DNA of 64,000 nt from Ariolimax columbianus (lineage: Eukaryota; Mollusca; Gastropoda; Stylommatophora; Arionidae), in contig JAVGWX010000018.1 of the NCBI GenBank assembly GCA_036924085.1, positions 26,362,563 to 26,426,562 on the forward strand, written 5' to 3'. The notes under the pieces were generated by a model. That model had not been told where the DNA came from. It was given only the letters and a program-made list of their open reading frames with translations, and searched no databases. Below, piece after piece: positions 33,301 to 45,334 of this stretch; positions within the stretch are counted from its first letter, which is position 1; every line of letters starts with the position of its first letter. A program made the translations under genes and the position numbers.

Positions 33301-36096
33301 TTCCATGGCCGAAGATCAAATGCAAATCAAATTATCTGGCGTCTCATGTACGGACCTCAAGAAATCGACATGAATTCGTCGCACGTAATCGTTGCAGCCC
33401 GAAATCAAAAAAAAGAAAGAAAACGATTTTATATTTTTTTAAAAAGAAAGAAAAAAAAAAGAAAAAAAAAAGATACACATATCATCCTCAGATCACAAGG
33501 TCCTGGTTTCTCTTACAAGGGACACCGTTGTTTGTAAGGCTGTCTTATCTCCCAAAAAACTTTTGCCTCATCTGTCTCAAGAGGTCAGTTTTGTTCTCTC
33601 TTTTCCTGCGTGAGCTTGCAGCTTTGCAGGATGTGTTCTACGGTCATGATATGGTCCCCACATGGACACTTGTCATCTGTCCCAATCCTCATTCTGTTGT
33701 AATGATGATCCTAACTCTGTTATGTCCAGTTCTCAGTTTGAAGATGATGACTAGCTCGTTTCTAGTTGAATTAAAGTAGCTGTCTTCTTTTCGGAAGTCG
33801 GGGTGTTGATCAGCCCATTTTACCCTAAAGTTGACTTTAATTATGGTCTTGTTCTCATTATATGTGATACTCAGGTCTGTTTGTGGGGATGTTCCTCCAC
33901 ACTTTGCTAATTTGTCTGCAGCTTCATTGCCTTCAATATTGCAGGGGGATGGGATCCACTGTATGACTAACCTTGTGTGTTCTGCTGAGAGCTGTGTCAG
34001 GGAGACCATACATGGCTCGAGATCTTCATCGTTGTGCTCTTTTAGCGCTTCTAATACTAACGCGGCATCAGTCAGGAATACTATGCTTTCTTGGTGGATA
34101 TCCTTAATTTGGATTACAAGCTCAGCTGCGACCTTCAGTACCTGTGCTTCTACGCGGAAGTTATTTTAGTATATTCCCATTGTTAATACTCGAATTTTTC
34201 TTCTTAATTCCTTAGTCTGTAGTAGACCCATCCACTTCCATTGGATGTGGCTTTGTTAGATGAGCCATCTGTAAATACGTGTCCATGTTTCTGGATGGTA
34301 TACTCTCCTAAGATATTCTTCTGTGATAGATGTACTTCCCTAAATATGTCTGAGTTCCCTTTTTCCATATTCCCTCTATGGTGTCTACCATCTCAGGGGA
34401 CTTGACTTTTTTCCAGAGTTCGATTTGGGATGTTTCATGCACAGTGTCTTGCTCATGGTCATCTGTAATAATCTAGAGTATGTCATGGTCTGCTGATCAT
34501 CTTGCCCATTCTTATTCTAAAAATAATGACATACTTACGGTGGATTCTCCACGCAAGCGAAGTCGATATTTTTTGCTCTAACATCTGATTCCAGTGCAGC
34601 AACTGATAGTGTCCCACATGATTCTCTGGAAAGAAATATCGTTAACATGGGTATTGTGAAAGGTTTATATCTTAAATGAATCATGGGTATGGTGCAAGGT
34701 TTATATCGTAAAGGAATCATGGGTATGGTGCAAGGTTTATATCTTAAAGGAATCATGGGTATGGTGCAAGGTTTATATCTTAAAGGAATCATGGGTATTG
34801 TGCAAGGTTTATATCTTAAAGGAATCATGGGTATTGTGCAAGGTTTATATCTTAAAGGAATCATGGGTATGGTGCAAGGTTTATATCGTAAAGGAATCAT
34901 GGGTATGGTGCAAGGTTTATATCTTAAAGGAATCATGGGTATGGTGCAAGGTTTATATCGTAAAGGAATCATGGGTATGGTGCAAGGTTTATATCTTAAA
35001 GGAATCATGGGTATGGTGCAAGGTTTATATCTTAAAGGAATCATGGGTATTGTGCAAGGTTTATATCTTAAAGGAATCATGGGTATGGTGCAAGGTTTAT
35101 ATCTTAAAGGAATCATGGGTATGGTGCAAGGTTTATATCTTAAAGGAATCATGGGTATGGTGCAAGGTTTATATCTTAAAGGAATCATGGGTATGGTGCA
35201 AGGTTTATATCTTAAAGCAATCATGGGTATGGTGCAAGGTTTATATCTTAAAGCAATCATGCGTATGGTGCAAGGTTTATATCTTAAGGCAATCATGGGT
35301 ATGATGCAAGGTTTATATCTTAAAGCAATCATGGGTATGATGCAAGACGTATATCTTAAAGCAATCATGGATACGATGCAAGATATATATCTTAAAACAA
35401 TCATGGATATGATGCAACGTTTATATCTTAAAGCAATCATGGATATGATGTAAGATTAGATATCCTATGGAATTCACGATTGTCATTCCAAATTTAATTT
35501 CTTCAAGAAATCATGGGTATGATGCAAGGTTTATATCTTAAAGCAATCATGGGTATGATGCAAGATGTATATCTTAAAGCAATCATGGATATGATGCAAC
35601 GTTTATATCTTAAAGCAATCATGGATATGATGTAAGATTAGATATCCTATGTAATTCAGGATTGTGATTCCAAATTTAATTTCTTCAAGAAATCATGGGT
35701 ATGATACAAAGTTTCCTATCTTAGGGTAATTAGGGATATGATACAAAGTTTCCTATCTTAGGGTAATTAGGGATATGATACAAAGTTTCATAGCTTCAGG
35801 CAATCATGGATGTGATAGACAATTTCCTATCTTAGAGCAATCATGGATATGATGCACAATTTCATGTCTTGGATCAATCATGGATACGATAAGAAAGATT
35901 AATACCTTTGAGCAATGGTCTCAAAAGTAGACCATCTGAAGGGCATTATACAAAGTCAGGTGTATAGTTTACAGTCGAGTGCACACACATGATCCCACCT
36001 TTGGAGTGTACATCAGTAACAAATTTCATGTGTGATTGAAAAGGCACTTCTTCTTCTTCTTTTCTTCTACTTTTTATTTTTCTTCTTTTTCTTTTT

Positions 36097-36144
<48 letters not shown>

Positions 36145-36150
36145 TTACTA

Positions 36151-36188
<38 letters not shown>

Positions 36189-39100
36189 TCACTACTTCTT
36201 CTTTATTACTGGTCTTGTCTTGCAGCCTCGCAGACTGGAGGTATGCGTAGACTTCTGTTAAGCGCTACGCGTGAGGCTCGCGCTGTCGACAAGTTGAACT
36301 CTTTTTCTGTGCCTCCCCAAATGTTGGATCTACATGCCAGCGTCGTAACCCTGCATCACCTGACTAACCACTTAGGTAATATCAACCAGCTATGACCAAT
36401 AGTGCCCACATAAACAACAAATACAGAAACTAGGAACAAATATCTACTCACACTTTAGGTTTGCCAAGGTCATGGACCAATATAGTTGTTACCTTGGTAA
36501 CCACGCCACTCCTCATTGCTGCAAGCTCTATCGATGCAAAAATACTGCAAAAATAATTGTTAATAAAATACTCAACTTTTAGATGTTTATGTATAATACT
36601 TATTAACATGCGTGATTATATCGTATATCAATAAATAATGCATTTATACGTTTGTAAACCACAAATGAAGCATAGGATCACTAATACAACTGACACTTAT
36701 ACAGGAGGGCCTGTCACCGAGTATATTGATTGGCGGCTTAAACGGCAATGTTGCATGATGAGATTGCTAGTTCAATTCTTCTTCTACTTCTCATTTTGTC
36801 TTCGGTCTTCTTCTTCTTCTTCTTTTTCTTCTTCTTTTTCTTTTTCTTCTTCTTTTTCTTTTTTTCTTTTTCTTCTTCTTCTTCTTCTTCTTCTTCTTCT
36901 TCTTCTTCTTCTTCTTCTTCTTCTTCTTCTTCTTTTCTTTTTCTTCTCATTTCGTCTTCTTCTTTTTCGTCTTCTTCTTCTTCTTCTTCTTTTTCTTTTT
37001 CTTCTTATTTCGTCGTCTTCTTTTTCTTCTTCTTCTTCTTCTTCTTCTTCTGATTTTGTCTTTGAACACTTCTTCGATTTCTCCTTTTTCTAATTCTTCT
37101 TCTTTCATCTTCGGTGTTCTTCTTCTTCTTCTTCTTCTACTTCTTTTTCATCAACTTCTTTCGTCTTCAAACCTTCTTCATCCTTATTTTATTATTCTAC
37201 TTCTTCTTTCGTCTAGAACACTTCTTTTTCTTCCGTCTAATGAACACTTCTTCTTCTTCTTCTTCGACTTCCTCTTCTTCTCATACTTCTTCTTTCGTCT
37301 TCGGTTTTCTTGTTATTGTTCTTCTTCTTCTTATTATTTCGTCGTCTTTTTCTTCTTCTTCTGATTTTGTTTTCGAACACTTCATCTTCGTTTTCTTCTT
37401 CTTCTCGTTCTTCTTCTTTCATCTTCGGTGTTCTTGTTCTTCTACTTATTCTTCACCTACTTCTTTCGCCTTTGAACCTTCTTCTTCATCATCTTCTTCT
37501 TTCGTCTTCGAACACTTCTTCTTCTTCGTCATCTTCTTCTTTCGTCTTCGGTCTTCTTGTTCTTGTTTTTATTCTTGTTCATCTTTCTTTTGTCTTCGAA
37601 CTTTCTTTTTCATTTTCTTCTTCTTCTTCTTTTATATTCGTACCGTGTCTTCTTTTTCTTCTTTTTCCAACCCTTCTTTCTTCTTCGGACATCTTGTTCT
37701 CGTTGTTGTTGTTTTTCATCGTCTTCTTCTTCCTTTTAATTTTCGTTCGTTTGTTCGTTTCTTGACTTCGATTTCAATGACTCTAACAAAGGCAGCAGTC
37801 AACTCAAGACTCCGTACAGTTTGTCATTAAAGGACATTGATTGTTGCCACGTACTTGATGGGCAGGACATAACTGCAATAAGTGTTCCGCCGCTGTCATT
37901 GGGGCTGTGTCGCAGGCATGTACTGCCAATTTTGAATTTATTATACAGATTAGGAGAAAAACAATGGATAGGCATAGTTTAGATCCCTAGCTGGAAAATA
38001 AAAATAAAAGAAGGAATCTGGCGTTACGACCAAAGGTTTAAGGTTCAACGTTAAAGACCACAGTATGTCGCCTGCCAAGAGCCTCACATAAAGTACAAAC
38101 TCCGTAGCTTTAGCGATGAACCCGAGGATCTCCGGAATACCCGAGGATCTCCAGAATAAAATAACATGAGATCGGATTTGAACCCCGACCGTCTGAACAC
38201 GAGGCAACGGCTTGACCACTTCGCCACGGAGACATCCAACAACAGACAATATACATAAAAACGGCTAGCATATTATAACGCATTGAGCTGCATCTGCCAG
38301 TGACCCATAGCTGACTGCTAGTGTCAGCGCCAGCGATCCAGAGCTGCAAAGACCCTTCTACACCTCCACGCAGTTATCCTCAATAACAGGCTGTAACAAG
38401 ACAGATTGGCTAAGGGGAAGGGATCGAAGAGGGTAGACTAACCCATTACTAAAAATGCTTGCTGAATTCGGATGTGTCGGACCGAAAAATGCAAATATCG
38501 CAGTCAAGCTGTAAACTACAACACAACGCATTCCGTTCTCCGGACAACATCCTGCTACTTTCAAAGCACTTTTTATGGCTTGGAAGCGAGAGTTTGAGAA
38601 CGTTCAGGGCTTGGTAGCGGGAGTGATAGAGCGTTCAGGACTTGATAGCGGGATTGAGAGAACGTTCAGGGCTTGGTAGCAGGAGTAAGAGAACGTTCAG
38701 GGCTTGGTAGTAGGAGTGAGAGAACGTTCAGGGCTTGGAAGCGGGAGTTTGAGAACGAAAGACAAAGAATAAGAACGTATTGGTTTTATAAAAAGACAGG
38801 AACAGAAATCTCTACCAACTTATATTTGATTGCTTGCCACGATAAAATGAACAGGTGTACATAGAAACAGCTTATCTACATTGTGTATACAGTCAGCGGA
38901 CAGACGCAGAATGTCGTTGATAAATTTACGTACCTGGGCAGCACGCTGTCAAGATCTGTCAGCGTCGATGATGAGGTGGCACGCAGAATAGCAATGGCCA
39001 GCACAGTTTTTAGTAGAATGCGCTCGATTGTGTGGGCACGTCTGTGAACGTCTTCGTTCATCATCAGATACAATTGAATATGAAGGAAAAGTACTAACCA

Positions 39101-42100
39101 GGAAAAACGCAGCGGATGGCCTAATCCAAAATTGGGCAGAAACAAGCAGAAACATAATCTTCGCAGACTAGAAAAGGTACATTAGGAAAGAAATAAACAA
39201 TACGGAGCACTCAATACGAGTAACTGAAGAGCATCTGATAGTAAATATCACCAAGAAAGAACTGGAGTCAGCCATTAGTAAACTCAAGAAGAGAAAAGCC
39301 GCAAGGAAAGGATGGCATCACTAATGAAATGCTCTCTAGCATGGGAGAAGTAGCAAAGAAGATTGCAGTATGAGGATAGCTCAATTGGAAATAGATATAG
39401 CGGGAGCAGAGTGTAGATACTGCGAGGTGATAGACACCAAGTCTAGGGGAGAAGAATCGTTTCAAGTCTAGGGGAGAAGAATCATTTCAAGTCTAGGGGA
39501 GAAGAATCATTTCAAGTCTAGGGGAGAAGAATCGTTTCAAGTCTAGGGGAGAAGAATCATTTCAAGTCTAGGGGAGAAGAATCGTTTCAAGTCTAGGGGA
39601 GAAGAATCATTTCAAGTCTAGGGGAGAAGAATCGTTTCAAGTCTAGGGGAGAAGAATCATTTCAAGTCTAGGGGAGAAGAATCGTTTCAAGTCTAGGGGA
39701 GAAGAATCGTTTCAAGTCTAGGGGAGAAGAATCGTTTCAAGTCTAGGGGAGAAGAATCGTTTCAAGTCTAGGGGAGAAGAATCGTTTAGACAGCAACATT
39801 TTGAGATGGTAAGGTCCAAAGAGATACATTAAGATGACGATGCTGATTCTGAGGCTGGATGATAGTGATTGTGATATTGAAGATGGCTATGATGATAGGG
39901 ATGATTGTGATGGTGGTCAGGGGGCTGATGGTGGGGATGATGGTGGTGATGATTGGTGATCATGATGGGATGTGATGATCGTGGGGATGATGGTGGTGAT
40001 GGTTGGTGATCATGATGGGATGTGATGATCGTGAGGATGATGGTGGTGATGGTTGGTGATCATGAGGGGATGTGATGATCGTGGGGATGATGGTGATGAT
40101 GGTTGGTGATCATGATGGGATGGTGATGATGGTGGGGATGATGGTGATGATGGTGACTGAAGAGGGAATGATTGGGATGGTGGTCAGGGGATGATGGTGG
40201 GGATGTTGGTGGTGATGGGTGGTGATGATGGGATGGTGATGATGGTGGGGATGATGGTGATGATGGTGACTGAAGAGGGAATGATTGGGATGGTGGTCAG
40301 GGGATGATGGTGGGGATGTTGGTGGTGATGGGTGGTGATGATGGGATGGTGATGATGGTGGAATGGTGATGCTGGTGGGATGGTAATGGTGGGATGGTGA
40401 AGGTGGGATGGTGAGGTGGTGAAGATGGTTTGATGGTGAGGGGGTGAAGATGGTGGTGATGTTGGGATGGTGCTGAGGGTGAAAATGGTTGGATGGTGAG
40501 GTGTGAACATCGTGGTGATGGTGGGATGGTGATGCTGGTGGGATGGTAATGGAGGGATGGTGAAGGTGGGATGGTGAGGTGGTGAAGATGGTTTGATGGT
40601 GATGGTTTTGATGATATTGATGTGAGGATAGTGATGAGATGGTGATGGTGGTGAAAATGGTGTGATGGTGAGGGGGTGAAGATGGTGGTGATGTTGGGAT
40701 GGTGCTGAGGGTGAAAATGGTGGGATGGTGAGGTGTGAACATCGTGGTGATGGTGGGATGGTGATGTTGGTGATGGTGATGATAATGGTGCGAGGGTAAA
40801 GATGGTGGGTTGGTGATGGTGGTGATGATGAGAATGTTGATAACGATGATGATTATAGATATAAAATATCAGAAGAGGTTTCTTACCTGTCATTCGTGTA
40901 AGCTTTTCGGTTAGGATTGGATCCATTCAGCACGACTTGAACTTCCCCTGACGACGCAAGAGCGAACTGCAAAACGTTCAACAATGTCAGACTCAGAAAA
41001 GGTTGAGGGTTGTATTCCTCTACATGTGTCTACTGGGAGTGACTGGCCGTTGTGCATCGTGAGCAGTGACCACCCCAATAGAAAGTCATCTTCAAACCTC
41101 AGATATGATGGAATATGGATGATAGATAGTTCAAGTAATAATTGGTCCCGATAGATGAGAGATAAGCGAATTAGCGACGTCAGAAATTGGGATTAGTCGT
41201 TACTTCAAGAACCAGTCTCAGTACTGATCAACAGAGAATAGGGTCAAATGAATAGACATACTCAGACAACCATACAACCAGTTTTAGGTCTGATAAACCA
41301 GACGATAGGGTCAAATGAAGAAACATACTCAGACAACCTTACAACCAGTCTCAGTACTGATCAACCAGAGGATAGGGTCAAATGAATAGACATACTCAGA
41401 CAACCATACAACCAGTTTTAGGACTGATAAACCAGACGATAGGGTCAAATGTAGAGACATACCTAAAGAACCTTACAAACAGTTTTGGGACTGATCAATC
41501 AAAGGAGAGGGTCAAATGAAGAGACATACTCAAACAACCTTACAACCAGTTTTAAGACTGATCAACCAGATGATGATGAACTTTATATCGTATTCATAAA
41601 AAATATAATCCTTGGAAACGCTCCCTAAATTAGTGAAACTAATTTACAGAATAGCAAAACTCACCCATTTGGAAGCCCATATCCAAAAGCTGTATACTGC
41701 TTCCGCAGGACATGCTCTGTAAGCGGGACAGCTGGTGTAATTTATCCCTGGCGCACTTCTGGTGCCACACCAGCCTAGACCGTCTGCAATGAAACCGACA
41801 AGTGTGTCCTCAAGCGTGACGAAACGCCTGCCACTGCCGGAGAGCTTGTGGGCGAAATCCTTGACGCCAGACCAGAACAGTGACTGTTAGAAGAAAGAGG
41901 TCAACACGTACAGAGTGTCGCAGTCGCTATCGGTCCGTGGTTTTCCTTATAACATCTAAACATGATGATGACGACGATGATATAATCCCTTCAGCTGTGA
42001 GCAGGCAGCTCTTGACAGCCCAGTACCTCCCTGACAAGAGCACACGCCCTCCATCATTGTTGAGGCGACATACATTCTCGTATAAAGTCTGTTGTCTTAA

Positions 42101-45100
42101 AGACATCATTAATGCAAAAGGGGCGGAGGGGGGAGGGATAAGGGGTTATAGATGCACAATGGAGACAGTCCAATGTGTCTGTGTCTCAGGATCGTCACGT
42201 CCTTCCAGGGACATATCATATTCATCTGGGTCGGCTATCTCATTCTTCAGTCAGTTTTGCCAGCCCATCTGTAGTGATGGTATGTGTGGCATTCCCCGCC
42301 ACCTGGAAGATCGTCACAAACGGGCAGAGGTGCAATGTCCGCTGGTCTCCATCTCTTCGCCATCAATGGGGATAAATGATAGAGGACAAAAAGTTAAGAA
42401 CGAGACAAGAATGCATTTCACCCAGGAAATAGGGAGGTATTGGTGCAGCCCAGAGCATGTACAACTTGCCCGTGGGTTCTACAGCTGCACCTACAGGGCT
42501 CCACTTGCTCCTCAACCCTTCTGTCTGGCCTCTCTCCAAAAACCTGTCCGGCTTAGGTGACCCTGCCGAGAGTAAAACTCCCACCGGCATAGCTCCTTGA
42601 ATAATTGGGCTGCGAAAGCTCTACAGCCTCGACAAGGTAGGCTTAGGTATGTAGAGAGAATTGGACATGGACATACCTTGGTGTGTGAGAATATAATCAG
42701 CTCAAATTAAATGTTGCAAGTGGAAACATGCTCCGCCATTAGCATCAAGGCATACCTTTACACGCCTCTGTGTTACGGAAGATATTCACCAAAGCACCAG
42801 AAGTTACAGACTCAGTTTCCCGCCAAATATTCTCATGTAGTTCCATGAGATTCCATGTGATACATGTGATACACTTTCCCTTTGTCACATGGGAAGAAAT
42901 CAGGTAGGGTAAGGAAGGCGACCGTGGTGGCCAAAGTCCATTAGAAAGGACACTATCTTCAAAGAAGGAGGCAATTTCAGTCATGTTGACATCTAAGGTG
43001 TGACATGTAGCTTCATCCTGCTGGAAATAGCCAGTACATAATTTATCGTCGTGCAACTCGTTCACAGTATGTCCATGACCTACTCTAAACTACAGATGAC
43101 CATGGTATGTCCATGACCTACTCTAAACTACAGATGACCATGGTATGTCCATGACCTACTCTAAACTACAGATGGCCATGGTATGTCCATTACCTACTCT
43201 AAACTACAGATGGTTATGGTATGTCCGTGACCTACTCTAAACTACAGATGACCATGGTATGTCCATGACCTACTGTAAACTACAGATGACCATGGTATGT
43301 CCATGACCTACTCTAAACTACAGATGGCCATGGTATGTCCATGACCTACTCTAAACTACAAATGGCCATGGTATGTCCATGACCTACTCTAAACTACAGA
43401 TGACCATGGTATGTCCATGACCTACTCTAAACTACAGATGGCCATGGTATGTCCATGTCAAATTATTTAGAATTTCACTCATTGGTTTAAAAGTTGTCAT
43501 GGAAAATCAGGGGTCGGCAGCTAGTGGGACACAGTATATAAACATACACACACGCGCGGGTTCCCGCACATACACACACGCGAGGGTTCCCGCACATACA
43601 CACACGCGCGGGTTCCCGCACACACACACACATTCTGTATACACTTATAATGTTTGTCACACACCAAGTTATGTCCGTGTCAAATTATACTGAATAATGT
43701 TCATTGGTTCACGTGATGTAAGAGAAAGCCAGGGGCCGGTAGCGAGTATGACACCCTTTATCAGTCTAGGTCCGCTTGGTCCCCTTGCTTGCTTGAGACT
43801 TGCTTTGTCTGTTTTGCTCGGCCTAGTTCGATGATGTTTATGGCAAAGTCTAGAAAGGAACTAAATACATTCAGCATAGCAGCATCTCGAAATAATGACT
43901 AAACTGTGTCGTCCTCTCTCTTAGAGTTTCAAAACAATTCATCAACACCCCAATTTTCGAACGTAGAGAACTTCCATTATTTAACTTGAGTAGAGCAAGT
44001 TATCATCTTTAGATTGAAAACTGGGCATAAGTTACTCAAGTATCATCTTTATAGGAAAATGAGGATTGCTACAGTGCCCATGTAGGGAGCATTACATGCC
44101 AGTGGAACACATCCTACAAAGCTGTATGACCAATCAGGAAGAGAGAAATTAATACAGGTGTAGCGAAACAGTTTTGAGACAAAAGCTGTACGGATAAAAA
44201 ACAGCGTTACAAACAGAAGTGTTCTTTGTTTAAGAAACCGAGAACTAAGCATGATGACGAAGAAGAAGAAGATGAAAAAGTAGAAGAAGTAGAAGAGGCA
44301 GAAGAAGATGAAAAAGAAGAAGATGCCGAAGAAGAAGAAGAAAAAGAAGAAGAAGAAGTAGAAGATGCAGAAAAAGAAGAAGATGGAAAAGAAGAAGAAG
44401 TGGAAGATGCACAAGAAGAAGAAGATGAAAAAGAAGAAGAAGAAGTAGAAGATGCAGAAGAAGAAAAAGAGGAAAAATAGGTGCAGAAGAAGAATAACAA
44501 ATAGAAGACACTTATTTGACGGGGAAGGCTCTGACGATCCGATTACCCCCATTCTTTGCATTGAGTTTTGGATCAATTTTGTTACATCTTTGAAGAGAAC
44601 AAAGAGTAATCTAGCGTGTAACTTTGATCAGGACCTTACTATGTCCCCCGTTATTGCTCCTTGTTATGTGGTGTTATAGCAGTCATTAGGAGGTGGGATT
44701 CGACACTGCAATCCCCACACTGGTCATCTTTCTCAGTAGCATTACATTGCACTTCAGCCAGTAGGATCCTGACATACCTTCTCGAGGACGTCTCGGGATG
44801 TGAGAAGAGCCACTGTAACCCGCTACCAAGAAACGCAATTAAGAGTACATTCAACCCAGCATGAGTAGCTTCTAACAGCTTGTTTCAATATCCAATGTAA
44901 GAGTCAGTTCTACTACGCCACCCAGGAACGTGACTCATACAGTCTCTGCAGAAGACAACAAGCAGATATTTCCGTCGCTCTCGCGTGTTGGATGGTTAGA
45001 TGTAACGACGAAGACAGATCTGTCGTAAAGAACATGACAAAGACAGATCTGTTGTAAAGAACACGTTAACGGCAGATATGTCGCAAAAGAACATAATAAA

Positions 45101-45278
45101 GACAGATCTTTCATAAAGAACACGATGAAGATAGATATGTCTTAAAGAACACGATGAAGATAGATCTGTCGTAAAGAACACAATAAATACAGATCTGTTG
45201 TAAAGAACACGATAAAGACAGATCTGTTTTAAAGAGCACCACAAAAACAAATGCAGATAGAAATGAGAGAGAAAGAGA

Positions 45279-45334
<56 letters not shown>

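Noticed and set aside
36638..37830. Ser/Phe/Leu-rich ORFs in the TTC tract, and similar ones at 13460-13732 and 44049-44576
   Set aside because: Pure composition artefacts of polypyrimidine or polypurine DNA.
38150..38240. Functional tRNA gene
   Set aside because: Box A and B are good, but I could not close an acceptor stem. It is better explained as a SINE head.
40110..40926. His/Pro/Ser-rich minus-strand ORFs (about 210 codons)
   Set aside because: They follow the TGATGG satellite. No non-repeat domain is present.
41880..42560. 226-codon plus-strand ORF
   Set aside because: It starts antisense to the acceptor of cyclase exon 3 and runs through intron 2. No domain is present.
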